A stretch of DNA of 30,584 nucleotides from JALONO01 sp038209965 (GCA_038209965.1 JBBQXF010000056.1:1-30584), one strand, 5' to 3'. Positions 1 through 7,596 are shown, numbered from the stretch's first letter. A program made the numbers and translations. Notes: generated from the sequence alone by a model not told the origin.

Positions 1-1069
1 TCAGCTCAACCGCCCCGCCGCCGGTGAGGATGCGCCCACCCTCGGCTTGGGCCAAATCGATATAGGAGAGGATTTTGTCGCGGTGGGGGGCCGAAACCAC
101 CGCGCCCAGGTTGGTGTCTGGCAGCAACGGATCGCCCACCCGCAACTGCGCCACCCGGTGCACAAAGGCCGCCCTAAATTGATCGTAAATGCTTCGCTCA
201 ATGAGGATCCGCGATCCACACAGGCAAATTTCTCCCTGGTTGGTAAAAGCGGCCCGCACCGAAGTGGCAACGGCTTGATCAAAATCACAATCGGCAAATA
301 CCAAATTGGGGTTTTTTCCACCAAGTTCCAGCGATAATTTCTTAAACATCGGGGCGGCGGTAACGGCTATTTTCTGGCCGGTCAATGTGCCACCCGTAAA
401 CGAAACCACGGGGATACCGGGATGTTCGGCCATTGCTTGCCCGACTTTGTGGCCCAAGCCGTGGACAATATTGAGCACGCCCTTGGGCAGGCCCGCCCGG
501 ATGCACAGTTCAGCCAACCGGAAGGCCGTCATGGGAGTTACCTCGGAGGGCTTGGCCACCACACAGTTGCCCGAGGCCAAGGCCGGAGCAATTTTCCAAG
601 TGAACAGGTACAGCGGCAAGTTCCAGGGCGAAATACAGCCAGCCACGCCAATCGGTTGCCGGAGCGTGTAGTTCAGTACGTTTGGCCCGGTATGGTAAGC
701 CGCTTCGGCTTGGTGAAGGATGGCGGTGGCATAAAACCGAAAATTGTCGCGGGCCCGGGGAATGTCCATGCTGAGGGCCAAGGCCAACGGCTTTCCCGAG
801 TCAATGCTCTCGGCCAGGGCCAAGGACTCCAAGTTATCCTCGATCAGTTGGGCAATGGCCAGCAACAGATCCGCCCGCTCACTCGCAGGCCGGGCCGACC
901 AAGCCGGAAACGCCAATTTGGCGGCCTGAACGGCCATTTCCACATCTTGCCCGTCAGAATCGGGGATCAAGGAATAAACCTCGCCAGTGGCCGGCGCAAT
1001 GTTGGCCATGTACTGGCCAGCACACGGTTCGCAAAGTTTTCCCCCGATGTAATTGTAAACTTTTTGCAT
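1..1069 (-). CDS. Aldehyde dehydrogenase, C-terminus cut by window edge
   Basis: NAD(P)-dependent oxidation of an aldehyde to its acid in the cytoplasm. 356 residues are visible with no stop before the window edge; the family is about 480 residues, so some 130 C-terminal residues lie outside. The Rossmann-domain PWN motif has Asn150, LELGGKNP carries the general base Glu248, and FTNQGEICLCGSR carries the catalytic Cys282. The segment PWNLPLYLFTWKIAPAL and the GEICL form of the active site resemble the 2-aminomuconate / 2-hydroxymuconate semialdehyde dehydrogenase (ALDH8-like) branch, which suggests aromatic or tryptophan catabolism; that substrate call is inference. The start MQKVYNYIGGK matches the usual N-terminus of this branch. 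A perfect -7 box lies only three bases before the ATG. Confidence 0.93.
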   Translation of the reverse strand, partial: MQKVYNYIGGKLCEPCAGQYMANIAPATGEVYSLIPDSDGQDVEMAVQAAKLAFPAWSARPASERADLLLAIAQLIEDNLESLALAESIDSGKPLALALSMDIPRARDNFRFYATAILHQAEAAYHTGPNVLNYTLRQPIGVAGCISPWNLPLYLFTWKIAPALASGNCVVAKPSEVTPMTAFRLAELCIRAGLPKGVLNIVHGLGHKVGQAMAEHPGIPVVSFTGGTLTGQKIAVTAAPMFKKLSLELGGKNPNLVFADCDFDQAVATSVRAAFTNQGEICLCGSRILIERSIYDQFRAAFVHRVAQLRVGDPLLPDTNLGAVVSAPHRDKILSYIDLAQAEGGRILTGGGAVEL

Positions 1070-1072
1070 GGG

Positions 1073-1080
1073 CAAAGTTA
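1073..1080 (-). promoter_or_regulatory. Bacteroidota -7 box TAACTTTG for the aldehyde dehydrogenase
   Basis: Read on the minus strand, TAACTTTG matches TAnnTTTG exactly and ends three bases before the ATG at 1069. A transcription start at the normal distance would fall on or next to the start codon, giving a leaderless or nearly leaderless mRNA. A TTTG that could be the -33 box lies at 1110-1107, about 26 bases upstream of the -7 box, which is rather far. Confidence 0.45.
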
Positions 1081-1157
1081 GGCCAAGGCGAGGTGGTGTA
1101 GAGGGGCAAATGGTCCAGAAAATAAAATTTTTCTGGGATTTTTTATTTATAAATAAA

Positions 1158-1173
1158 TACCCTAAATTGGGTA
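1158..1173. promoter_or_regulatory. Small dyad and -7-like box in the divergent spacer
   Basis: TACCC and GGGTA form a five-base inverted repeat around six A/T bases in the AT-rich spacer between the leftward aldehyde dehydrogenase and the rightward small membrane protein. It overlaps a -7-like box TAAGTTTA (1172-1179) that would place transcription start about 35 bases before the ATG at 1221. An operator is possible but the arms are short. Confidence 0.25.
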
Positions 1174-1220
1174 AGTTTAGCTCAAAACAAGAATTTTTAC
1201 CCTTCAACACCGGTAGTGCT

Positions 1221-1484
1221 ATGTTGATCTTCCTGAAAATCGCCCTGATTATTGGCTCTTACGTCTTGCTGTTCTTTCTTATCTTGCGGCATCGGCGACG
1301 GTTCATGCTGTCGACTGGGTCGCAGGGCAACCAGCAAGATGGCGGGCCCAACAATTCGGACGGTGATGGCGGGGACAGTTCGCCGGATGATACTCCCGTG
1401 CTGGATCTGCCACCGGGGGTTTATATCCTGCCACCGGGCGCACCAGATCCATCCCAATATCGCAAAGAAGGAATCAATTCCTAA
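1221..1484 (+). CDS. Small single-pass membrane protein, function unknown
   Basis: 87 residues. Residues 1-22 (MLIFLKIALIIGSYVLLFFL and onward) form one membrane helix, followed by a basic stop-transfer RHRRR, so the tail should face the cytoplasm. The tail is rich in Gly, Asp, Asn and Ser and then in Pro (LPPGVYILPPGAP). The open frame extends upstream to 1068, but that extension would overlap the divergent promoter region and lacks a plausible start context, so the ATG directly before the hydrophobic stretch is chosen. I do not recognise a family; the low-complexity tail looks like a flexible linker or binding region. Confidence 0.55.
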   Translation: MLIFLKIALIIGSYVLLFFLILRHRRRFMLSTGSQGNQQDGGPNNSDGDGGDSSPDDTPVLDLPPGVYILPPGAPDPSQYRKEGINS

Positions 1485-1641
1485 CCAATGGTCGGCCCAC
1501 GAGTCGCCGCCGCTATTCGCAGGGGCTTCCCCACCGAGCTGGCTTTTGCTGCCGCGAGTTTTTGGTTGATGCGAACTTTTCAATGGTTGACCAAAACCGC
1601 ACAAAACCGCACCGATGTACCAAAAACAGAAGGAGTAGGCG

Positions 1642-1649
1642 TAACTTTG
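1642..1649 (+). promoter_or_regulatory. Bacteroidota -7 box TAACTTTG before the lipoprotein
   Basis: Exact match to TAnnTTTG, 45 bases before the ATG at 1695. No clear TTG -33 box at the usual 17-23 base spacing was found, so the call rests on the -7 box and its position. Confidence 0.4.
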
Positions 1650-1694
1650 TCCCAACGGGCCAGTTTTTCCGCTACTCACTCTCTCAATACCCTT

Positions 1695-2090
1695 ATGCGA
1701 TCAACAAAGTGGATATTATTTTTCTGGTTGGGGAGCTTGGCTGCTGGCTGTGCCGCCCCTGTTACCTTTGGTGGCTTTGATCTGGAGGCTTGGCGCGAGG
1801 ACAAGTTTGGTTGCAAAGAAAAAAGAATTGGTCAACTAGTTGATTTTGAAACAATTGTTAAACCAGAGCTCCTCAAAGGAGATCTGCGGGAAATGCAGAT
1901 CAAAGAGTTGCTGGGCCTTCCCGATCAGATCGAGGTAGCCGAGCGCGGGCAAAAATTTTACATTTATTTTTTGGAACCCGGCAGCCAGTGCAAATCCAGC
2001 ACACATCCCGATCCGGCCCGCCATGTCCGCATGCGCTTCAATGCGACCAGCCAAGTAAATGAAGTCACCTTGGTAGATCTGCGCAAATAA
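1695..2090 (+). CDS. Lipoprotein, BamE/SmpA-like
   Basis: 131 residues. MRSTKWILFFWLGSLAAGC is a lipoprotein signal with lipobox LAAGC, so the mature protein is lipid-anchored at Cys19, probably in the outer membrane facing the periplasm. The mature part contains LREMQIKELLGLPDQIE followed by a short strand segment (KFYIYFLEP), the order seen in SmpA/OmlA/BamE-type domains; this resemblance is inferred from pattern only. The open frame reaches back to 1488, but the signal peptide and the -7 box at 1642 fix the start at 1695. It is followed closely by another small membrane protein. Confidence 0.75.
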   Translation: MRSTKWILFFWLGSLAAGCAAPVTFGGFDLEAWREDKFGCKEKRIGQLVDFETIVKPELLKGDLREMQIKELLGLPDQIEVAERGQKFYIYFLEPGSQCKSSTHPDPARHVRMRFNATSQVNEVTLVDLRK

Positions 2091-2100
2091 CCCATGGAAC

Positions 2101-2131
2101 TTGCACAAGTACTTTTTTGTTACTACTTTTA
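2101..2131 (+). promoter_or_regulatory. Putative promoter for the 2172 gene
   Basis: TTG at 2101-2103 and TACTTTTA at 2124-2131 (one mismatch to TAnnTTTG) are separated by 20 bases, close to the normal Bacteroidota spacing. The implied transcription start near 2138 is about 34 bases before the ATG at 2172 and downstream of the alternative start at 2094. Confidence 0.35.
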
Positions 2132-2171
2132 CCGGACAACGACCGGGTACAAATACAACATAAAACCACAC

Positions 2172-2375
2172 ATGAAACGCATCGGCATCATTCTCGCACC
2201 CACTACTTTCTTCATGGCTCTGTACTTTTTACTGAGCACTATATTGATAGAACGTGAGCGATCGGTGGTTCAAGAAGAAGAAAACGAAACCACGGAGGTG
2301 GTTAACACTATCTCCGAAGACGAAGAACTGAAAAATAAACGGCCCAAAGTACCAGCGAATACTCAATTGGACTAA
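2172..2375 (+). CDS. Small membrane-anchored acidic protein, function unknown
   Basis: 67 residues. MKRIGIILAPTTFFMALYFLLSTILI is a membrane anchor or uncleaved signal, followed by a highly acidic region (QEEENETTEVVNTISEDEEL) and a short basic-then-polar tail. The frame can be opened from an ATG at 2094, but that would put 26 non-membrane residues before the helix and lies upstream of the predicted promoter. No family recognised. It ends 9 bases before the methyltransferase start, so the two are probably co-transcribed. Confidence 0.5.
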   Translation: MKRIGIILAPTTFFMALYFLLSTILIERERSVVQEEENETTEVVNTISEDEELKNKRPKVPANTQLD

Positions 2376-2384
2376 TTTCGTGCC

Positions 2385-3302
2385 GTGTTATCCCCTTCAC
2401 CCCAAATTATAGCGGCCCTCAGCCCGCTCCATTGGCAAGAGTATGAGCTACTTGACTCAGGCAATTTTGAAAAGCTGGAGCAGTTTGGTGATTACATTTT
2501 GTCACGTCCTGAGCCACAAGCCGTTTGGGATAAAAGTATGAGCGACCAAGAATGGGAAAAATTGGCCGACGCCTCGTTTAAACGCGATCCCATCGACAGA
2601 GACCGGAACACCGAGCGCGGTCGGTGGTTGTTTGGGCCCACCATGCCCGAGCGCTGGCTGATGAACTACCAATTCCAAGATTTGCGCCTAAAGTTCAAAG
2701 TGGCCTTGTCCGCCTTCAAGCACGTGGGCGTTTTCCCCGAGCAGGCCGCCAACTGGGATTATATTTTTCAGAAAACCCAAGCCTTGCCCGTTGCCAAACC
2801 CAAGATACTCAATGTGTTTGCCTACACCGGTTTGGCCTCCGTGGCCGCCAAGGCTGCCGGGGCCGATGTGAGCCACGTGGATTCGGTAAAGCAAGTCATC
2901 AGTTGGGCCAGGGACAACATGGAAGCCAGCCAACAGGACAATATCCGCTGGGTGGTGGAAGATGCGCTCACTTTCGTTGAGCGCGAGGTGCGCCGGGGCA
3001 ACCAATACCACGGCATCATCTTGGATCCTCCCGCCTACGGGCGCGGGCCAAGTGGCGAAAAATGGGTATTGGAAGACCATATCAACCTGTTGATGAAGCA
3101 TTGCGCCCGACTGCTGCACCCCGAACACCATTATTTTATCATCAACCTCTATTCAATGGGTTTTTCGGCCATCATTGTGGAAAATTTGGTTAAAATGGCG
3201 TTTGGTCAAGTGGGCAATCCCGAAATGGGTGAACTGTTTTTGAGCGATCGCACCCAAAAGCGATTGCCGTTGGGAATTTTTTATCGGTTCTCTTCGGTTT
3301 AA
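2385..3302 (+). CDS. Class I SAM-dependent methyltransferase, RlmI/RlmK-like
   Basis: 305 residues, GTG start. The C-terminal two thirds are a Rossmann methyltransferase: motif I is VFAYTGLASVAAKAAGA near residue 144 and the acidic motif HVDSVKQVISWARDN follows. The catalytic-type motif IV, GIILDPPAYGRGPSGEKW, lies near residue 210. DPPA/F with this spacing is typical of the RlmI / RlmK-L / YccW-type RNA cytosine- or guanine-N-methyltransferase group (Methyltrans_SAM), so 23S rRNA is the likely substrate; the exact base is unknown. An N-terminal PUA domain typical of RlmI is not evident; the first 110 residues look like a small separate domain. A dyad follows the stop. Confidence 0.85.
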   Translation: MLSPSPQIIAALSPLHWQEYELLDSGNFEKLEQFGDYILSRPEPQAVWDKSMSDQEWEKLADASFKRDPIDRDRNTERGRWLFGPTMPERWLMNYQFQDLRLKFKVALSAFKHVGVFPEQAANWDYIFQKTQALPVAKPKILNVFAYTGLASVAAKAAGADVSHVDSVKQVISWARDNMEASQQDNIRWVVEDALTFVEREVRRGNQYHGIILDPPAYGRGPSGEKWVLEDHINLLMKHCARLLHPEHHYFIINLYSMGFSAIIVENLVKMAFGQVGNPEMGELFLSDRTQKRLPLGIFYRFSSV

Positions 3303-3336
3303 TGGTGACACCGCATTGCCCAGTTGAACGTCACCA
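3303..3336 (+). repeat. Inverted repeat after the methyltransferase gene
   Basis: TGGTGAC (3303-3309) and GTCACCA (3330-3336) are perfect seven-base arms around 20 bases, immediately after the methyltransferase stop. No T-tract follows directly, so it may be a weak terminator or an mRNA 3' stabiliser rather than a classical intrinsic terminator. Confidence 0.35.
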
Positions 3337-3381
3337 AGTTTACTTATCAATCACTTGTCTTATACTACTGCAAAAAATCAC

Positions 3382-3915
3382 ATGGAGACCGCTCAAAAAA
3401 CAAAACCTACCTTCATCCGCGACTTTGTGCTGAAAGCACTGGTGCTGTACGCGATTTGGCTGGCGGCCGAAAGTTTTGGTTTTACCAAACCCATTCATGG
3501 TGTGCTGACCGAATTTACGGCGTGGAGCAGCGTAAAGATCATGGGCTTGTTTACCGCCGATACCAGTTATTATTTCCGGGGCACCCAGTGTTTGCTCCAA
3601 TTTGGCAGCATGAACACCCTGCTCATCGATAACCCATGCAACGGACTGACCATCATGCTGCTCTACATCGGGTTCTTGGTGGCGTACCCCGGCACTTGGA
3701 AAAGCAAGTTGATTTTCATCAGTTTTGGAACTGTTTTGGTTTACCTGATGAACGTGGTCCGGGTCGTTTTCCTTTCGGTCAACTTTGCCTACCACCAAGT
3801 TTCGTTTGAATTTAACCACAAATACACTTTTACTTTTGCCGTCTATGTGGTGGTGTTCTTGCTTTGGGTCACCTGGGCCAACAAATATTCTTTGGTCAGA
3901 ACCGTCAACCAATAA
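3382..3915 (+). CDS. xrtX: Exosortase family transpeptidase, probably XrtX type
   Basis: 177 residues, integral inner-membrane cysteine protease/transpeptidase that in this family cleaves proteins with a C-terminal sorting signal (motif, membrane helix, basic tail). Visible catalytic triad: Cys86 in DNPCNGLTIM, Arg127 in NVVRVVF and His146 in FNHKYTF, each at or beside a membrane helix (about 83-102, 110-133, 148-166), with an N-terminal helix around 17-32. Size and layout fit the short Bacteroidota exosortases. The following gene is a small multi-pass membrane protein, as expected for an exosortase-associated partner; the XrtX assignment rather than XrtF is inferred from the likely Cytophagales background. 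The ATG at 3382 is preferred over an upstream TTG. No target with a sorting signal is visible in the window. Confidence 0.85.
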   Translation: METAQKTKPTFIRDFVLKALVLYAIWLAAESFGFTKPIHGVLTEFTAWSSVKIMGLFTADTSYYFRGTQCLLQFGSMNTLLIDNPCNGLTIMLLYIGFLVAYPGTWKSKLIFISFGTVLVYLMNVVRVVFLSVNFAYHQVSFEFNHKYTFTFAVYVVVFLLWVTWANKYSLVRTVNQ

Positions 3916-3921
3916 TTAACC

Positions 3922-4368
3922 GTGCTGAAAAACAGCCGCCACTGGCGCAATGTGCTCATCGGCCTATTGGTGATCGGCCTTTTTGTGAACTGGTACTATT
4001 ATCTGGCCACTTATGAAGCCCTCCAAGGGCTGATCCAGTCAATTATGGCCCGCTTTGGCGTACAAAACACGGCCATAATCAACGGATCCAAGTTCCTCAG
4101 TTACTTGTTTTTGTTGTTTTTCAACATCTTCTTCTCCTTTGTAATTGTTTACACTTATTTTTTGAGTGTACGGATTTCCCTGATTGCCTTGCGGTACATG
4201 TTGCTCTATTTCGCCATTACTTTTACTGCCACGTGCGTTTTTTTTGTCCTTAAAAACGAAGAATGGTACCAATACGCCCGGCAGGCTGCCGATTTGTTGG
4301 CTTCTCCGCTGGTGGAATGCTCGCTCATTCCCTTGATGAAACTTAAACTGGCCGAAGAACTGGCCTAA
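3922..4368 (+). CDS. Exosortase-associated membrane protein
   Basis: 148 residues, GTG start six bases after the exosortase stop, so surely co-transcribed. Three hydrophobic stretches are visible (about residues 11-30, 58-85 and 90-113), with a soluble C-terminus containing the segment ASPLVECSLIPLMKLKLAEELA. No catalytic motif can be seen. The position directly after an exosortase and the size match the partner membrane proteins known for Bacteroidota exosortase systems, whose molecular role is not established. The pair is followed by ribBA after about 100 bases. Confidence 0.7.
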   Translation: MLKNSRHWRNVLIGLLVIGLFVNWYYYLATYEALQGLIQSIMARFGVQNTAIINGSKFLSYLFLLFFNIFFSFVIVYTYFLSVRISLIALRYMLLYFAITFTATCVFFVLKNEEWYQYARQAADLLASPLVECSLIPLMKLKLAEELA

Positions 4369-4471
4369 GAATTGGCTCCTTTCTTGGTGCCGTCCCCGCC
4401 CAATATTATTCAAAGACAAGTCTGGCCAACAACAGAATTGCACAAGTGATTACTTTTATTTTACTTAAAGC

Positions 4472-5686
4472 ATGGAAAATATCAAACTCGATACCATTGA
4501 AGAAGCCATTGCGGCCATCGCCGAAGGGAAAGTAATCATCGTAGTGGACGATGAAGACCGGGAAAACGAAGGGGACCTGGTGTGTGCTGCCGACTGCGTG
4601 ACCCCAGAAATCGTCAATTTCATGCTGTGGGCACGGGGCTGGATGTGTGTTTCGCTCACGGAGGAACGCTGCGAAGCACTGGAATTGGAACTGATGGTGG
4701 CAAACAACACCGCCATGCACGAAACTCCTTTCACCGTCACCGTCGATTTGATCGGCGAGGGAGTCACCACGGGGATTTCGGCCACTGACCGCTACAAAAC
4801 CATTAAAGCATTGGTCAATCCCAGCACCATTCCCGGTGATCTGGCCCGGCCCGGCCACATTGCCCCCTTGAAAGCCAAAAACGGGGGGGTGCTGCGCCGC
4901 GCTGGCCACACCGAAGCCAGCATGGATCTGGCCCGGTTGGCGGGCTTTACCCCCGCTGGGGTGATCATTGAGGTACTCAACGATGCGGGCGAGAAGGCCA
5001 AACTGCCCGAACTCCGGGAGTTGGCCGACAAACACGGCCTTAAACTGGTCGCCATCAAAGACTTGATCGCCTATCGCCTCCGAAAAGAAACCCTCATCCT
5101 GCGCGAAGAGCGGGTAATGATGCCCACTGAATACGGGAACTTTGATCTGGTGGCCTATAAACAGATCGACAACGATGCCATTCACTTGGCCCTTGTCAAG
5201 GGTGAGTGGGATGCCACTGAGTCAGTGCTGGTGCGGATGCACTCTTCCTGCATTACCGGCGACATTTTTGGCTCCTGCCGCTGCGACTGTGGCGAACAGT
5301 TGCACGCTGCCATGCGAAAAATCGAGGAAACTGGGAAAGGGGTGGTGGTTTATATGAACCAAGAAGGACGGGGCATTGGCCTGTTGAACAAACTGCGGGC
5401 CTACAAACTGCAAGAACAAGGCTACGATACGGTGGAGGCCAACTTGCAGCTCGGCTTGCCAATGGATGCCCGCGACTACGGCGTGGGGGCCCAGATCCTA
5501 CGCGACCTCGGCGTGTCCAAGATCCGGCTGATGTCCAACAACCCCAAGAAAAGGGCTGGGCTGATGGGCTATGGACTCGAGATAGTGGACAATGTGCCCC
5601 TCGAGTTTAGCCCCAACCCCCACAACGCAAAATATTTGCTGACCAAGCGCGACAAAATGGGGCACAAGATTGGGGCCAATTGGTAG
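4472..5686 (+). CDS. ribBA: Bifunctional DHBP synthase / GTP cyclohydrolase II
   Basis: 404 residues, both entry steps of riboflavin synthesis in one cytoplasmic protein. Residues 1-200 are RibB (3,4-dihydroxy-2-butanone 4-phosphate from ribulose 5-phosphate): DDEDRENEGDL near 26-36 holds the acidic metal site, and RAGHTEASMDLARLAG is the second signature. Residues about 205-404 are RibA (GTP to the diaminopyrimidine): the zinc cysteines are Cys260, Cys271 and Cys273 with the conserved spacing, followed by NQEGRGIGLLNKLRAYKLQ. Both domains look complete. The start is the first ATG before the conserved N-terminus. No FMN riboswitch-like leader is present in the 103-base upstream spacer. Confidence 0.97.
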   Translation: MENIKLDTIEEAIAAIAEGKVIIVVDDEDRENEGDLVCAADCVTPEIVNFMLWARGWMCVSLTEERCEALELELMVANNTAMHETPFTVTVDLIGEGVTTGISATDRYKTIKALVNPSTIPGDLARPGHIAPLKAKNGGVLRRAGHTEASMDLARLAGFTPAGVIIEVLNDAGEKAKLPELRELADKHGLKLVAIKDLIAYRLRKETLILREERVMMPTEYGNFDLVAYKQIDNDAIHLALVKGEWDATESVLVRMHSSCITGDIFGSCRCDCGEQLHAAMRKIEETGKGVVVYMNQEGRGIGLLNKLRAYKLQEQGYDTVEANLQLGLPMDARDYGVGAQILRDLGVSKIRLMSNNPKKRAGLMGYGLEIVDNVPLEFSPNPHNAKYLLTKRDKMGHKIGANW

Positions 5687-5797
5687 CAGCAACGGAGTAA
5701 ATCTTTTAACTCACTGCTTAGAGTAGGCTCTCGTTGGTGGGCCAGCTTTGTTGTTGGTGCGCTTGGCTAACACCAACACCGGAGTAATGGAACAACG

Positions 5798-5822
5798 GGC
5801 ACAAGATTAGGGCCAATTGGTA
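5798..5822 (+). repeat. ribBA: Duplicate of the ribBA 3' end
   Basis: The 25 bases match 5661-5685, the last codons of ribBA (GHKIGANW and stop region), at 24 of 25 positions; the only difference is a G to A change. The offset is 137 bases. It does not continue any open frame, so it is a relic of a short tandem duplication or rearrangement around the ribBA stop. Confidence 0.75.
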
Positions 5823-5852
5823 AATAGGCCCCAGCACGACCACTGGCAAAAC

Positions 5853-5887
5853 AAAAAAGCGACCATTTATGGGCCGCTTTTTTGTTT
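5853..5887 (+). terminator. Intrinsic terminator downstream of ribBA
   Basis: An A-run and GCG (5853-5861) pair with CGC and a T-run (5875-5885) around a short imperfect ACC/GGGC stem and an ATTTAT loop. The hairpin ends in a T-tract on the plus strand and has an A-tract on its left side, so it could act in both directions. Confidence 0.65.
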
Positions 5888-6006
5888 TGACTAAGTGTGA
5901 TTACGTACCGATCAGGGATTTATTGCCCTGCATTCGAGAAATTCAAAATAAATGTGCTATCTTATCCCCCTGTTCGACGTAACTGGGTATGGTAGTCGGG
6001 CCCAGC

Positions 6007-6037
6007 TTTGTTCATCAAAATTTTCCACTTAATTTAT
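6007..6037 (+). promoter_or_regulatory. Putative promoter of the serine dehydratase
   Basis: TTTG at 6007-6010 and TAATTTAT at 6030-6037 (partial match to TAnnTTTG) with a 19-base spacer, the standard Bacteroidota arrangement, about 20 bases before the ATG at 6058. Confidence 0.35.
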
Positions 6038-6057
6038 GGTGATTATTCTTAGACAAA

Positions 6058-6954
6058 ATGGCCATTTTATTTGATGATTTCAACAGCTGGCGAGAGTACT
6101 GTGCTTCGGAACACAAACCATTGTATCTGCCAGTGCTAGAATATGAAATTGCCCAAAAAGGGCGCAGCGAACCAGAAATATGGGAAGGATTGGCCCGGGC
6201 CTACCGGGTAATGTGCGAAGCGGTGGAAACTGGTCTGACCGAGGACATGACCTCCCGCTCGGGCATGGTGCGCAATGGGGGCAAAAAAGTGTACCAAAGC
6301 CCCATCACTGTCTTATCGCCCGAGTTTAAGCGGCTGGTCTCGCGGGCCATTGCCGCCAAGGAGGTCAACTCCTGCATGGGGCGAATCGTGGCCGCCCCCA
6401 CCGCCGGGGCTTCGGGGATCTTACCGGGCATTCTTTGCACGCTCCAAGAAATCCATCAACTGACCGATCGCCAAGTGCTCGAGGGCATGTTGGTGGCGGC
6501 GGGCATTGCCCTCATTATTGAACGCAATGCTTCCATTTCCGGGGCCGTGGGCGGTTGCCAAGCCGAAACCGGCACGGCCGCCGCAATGGGCAGCGGGGCC
6601 ATTGTTTATTGCTTGGGCGGATCGGTGGATCAGGCATTCAATGCAGTGGCCATCACCATCCAGTGTATGTTGGGCCTCGTGTGCGATCCGGTGGCGGGCT
6701 TGGTGGAAGTGCCCTGCATTGTACGCAACGCCAGCGCCTCGGCCATTGCCTACTCGTCGGCCCAGATCGCCTTGGCCAGCGTGGATGCCGTGATCCCCGT
6801 AGATGAGTGTGTGGCTGCACTGGGCGAAGTCGGCCAGAGCATGGAGACTCGGTACAAAGAGACGGCACTGGGTGGCTTGGCGGCCACTCCAACTGGGCAG
6901 GCCATTGCCAACCGGGTCTTGATCCACGACATTGAAATGCTGCCCGATGAGTAA
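6058..6954 (+). CDS. sdaAA: L-serine dehydratase, iron-sulfur-dependent, alpha subunit
   Basis: 298 residues. Cytoplasmic deamination of L-serine to pyruvate and ammonia using a 4Fe-4S cluster. The three cluster cysteines Cys167 (GAVGGCQAE), Cys209 (GLVCDPVAG) and Cys220 (VPCIVRN) have the 42- and 11-residue spacing of the single-chain bacterial enzyme. The substrate-binding segments TSRSGMV, NSCMGRIVAAPTAGASG and AETGTAAAMG are present. This is the split form: the beta subunit (sdaAB) would be needed and is not in the window. The ATG at 6058 precedes a normal N-terminus. It is flanked by its own promoter and followed by a 111-base spacer, so it is probably monocistronic. Confidence 0.95.
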   Translation: MAILFDDFNSWREYCASEHKPLYLPVLEYEIAQKGRSEPEIWEGLARAYRVMCEAVETGLTEDMTSRSGMVRNGGKKVYQSPITVLSPEFKRLVSRAIAAKEVNSCMGRIVAAPTAGASGILPGILCTLQEIHQLTDRQVLEGMLVAAGIALIIERNASISGAVGGCQAETGTAAAMGSGAIVYCLGGSVDQAFNAVAITIQCMLGLVCDPVAGLVEVPCIVRNASASAIAYSSAQIALASVDAVIPVDECVAALGEVGQSMETRYKETALGGLAATPTGQAIANRVLIHDIEMLPDE

Positions 6955-7065
6955 CCGCTGGCACTATTTGCGGCGAGTTTAAACACTTGGTCGCCTAATT
7001 CATTTTGACTACCGATTGGCATTATTTTAGCAACCTATCCTTTTACGCACATAATTTTTTGGTTT

Positions 7066-7521
7066 ATGCACAAATTCCTACTTTTTATTTTTTTACTCCT
7101 GATGGGCCTGTTCCTGGACCAGCAGGAAGCGCGCGCTCAAACTGAAGTGATCAATAGTGCCAGAACTGCCCTGCGCACTGGCAATTCCAAAGACTTGACC
7201 AAGTATTTCAATAGTTTGGTGGAGCTGAAGATCGAGAATGCCAATGAAAACCTGAGCACCGCAGCCAACAACAGCAACTTTAGCAAAACGCACGCTGAGT
7301 ACGTCCTGAAAGATTTCTTTAAGGACAACCCGCCCCAAAACTTTGAATACGTCCATGAAGGAACTTCCAAAGAAGGGCTTAAATACACGATTGGGAAATA
7401 TACCTATCGGGACAAAAACAACAAGACTTCCTCTTTCCGGGTGTTCATGAAAATCAAGCAATACGGGGCCGATTACCTGATCGATGCCATTGATTTTAGC
7501 AAAGAAGAGGGCGAAAACTGA
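7066..7521 (+). CDS. Secreted DUF4783 family protein
   Basis: 151 residues with a cleavable signal peptide (MHKFLLFIFLLLMGLFLDQQEARAQ, cleavage after ARAQ), so periplasmic or surface-exposed. The mature part alternates helices and strands: NSARTALRTGNSKDLTKYFN, LSTAANNSNFSKTHAEYVL, FFKDNPPQNFEYVHEG and TSSFRVFMKIKQYGADYLIDAIDF. This matches the Bacteroidota-specific DUF4783 group (NTF2-like appearance); no biochemical function is known. A strong terminator follows. Confidence 0.85.
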   Translation: MHKFLLFIFLLLMGLFLDQQEARAQTEVINSARTALRTGNSKDLTKYFNSLVELKIENANENLSTAANNSNFSKTHAEYVLKDFFKDNPPQNFEYVHEGTSKEGLKYTIGKYTYRDKNNKTSSFRVFMKIKQYGADYLIDAIDFSKEEGEN

Positions 7522-7542
7522 GTTGATTACCGTATCAATCAC

Positions 7543-7579
7543 AAAAAAGCTGGTGGAACGTTTTCCACCAGCTTTTTTT
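7543..7579 (+). terminator. Strong intrinsic terminator
   Basis: Perfect 15-base arms (7543-7557 and 7564-7578), AAAAAAGCTGGTGGA and its complement, around a six-base loop, ending in T7. It ends the DUF4783 gene; because of the A-tract on the left arm it can also terminate the leftward membrane-protein gene that stops at 7597. Confidence 0.92.
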
Positions 7580-7596
7580 GGTGGTAGGCCAAGTGG

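Larger units (their letters stand above)
5687..6057. other. Gene-free spacer ribBA - serine dehydratase (371 b)
   Basis: No open frame supported. It holds a second, near-identical copy of the last 25 bases of ribBA (5798-5822), a dyad GTTGGTG/CACCAAC (5753-5759 and 5771-5777), an intrinsic terminator (5853-5887), a small CAGGG/CCCTG hairpin near 5918-5935, and a possible promoter just before 6058. The words gggccagctttgtt (about 5739) and gggcccagctttgtt (about 5999) are also repeated, which suggests local duplication and decay. Confidence 0.6.

Noticed and set aside
1197..1679. 160-codon minus-strand frame across the small membrane protein
   Set aside because: Opposes the better-supported 1221-1484 gene with its membrane helix; no family features.
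4369..4471. Possible FMN riboswitch before ribBA
   Set aside because: Only 103 bases, none of the conserved RFN-element segments is visible.
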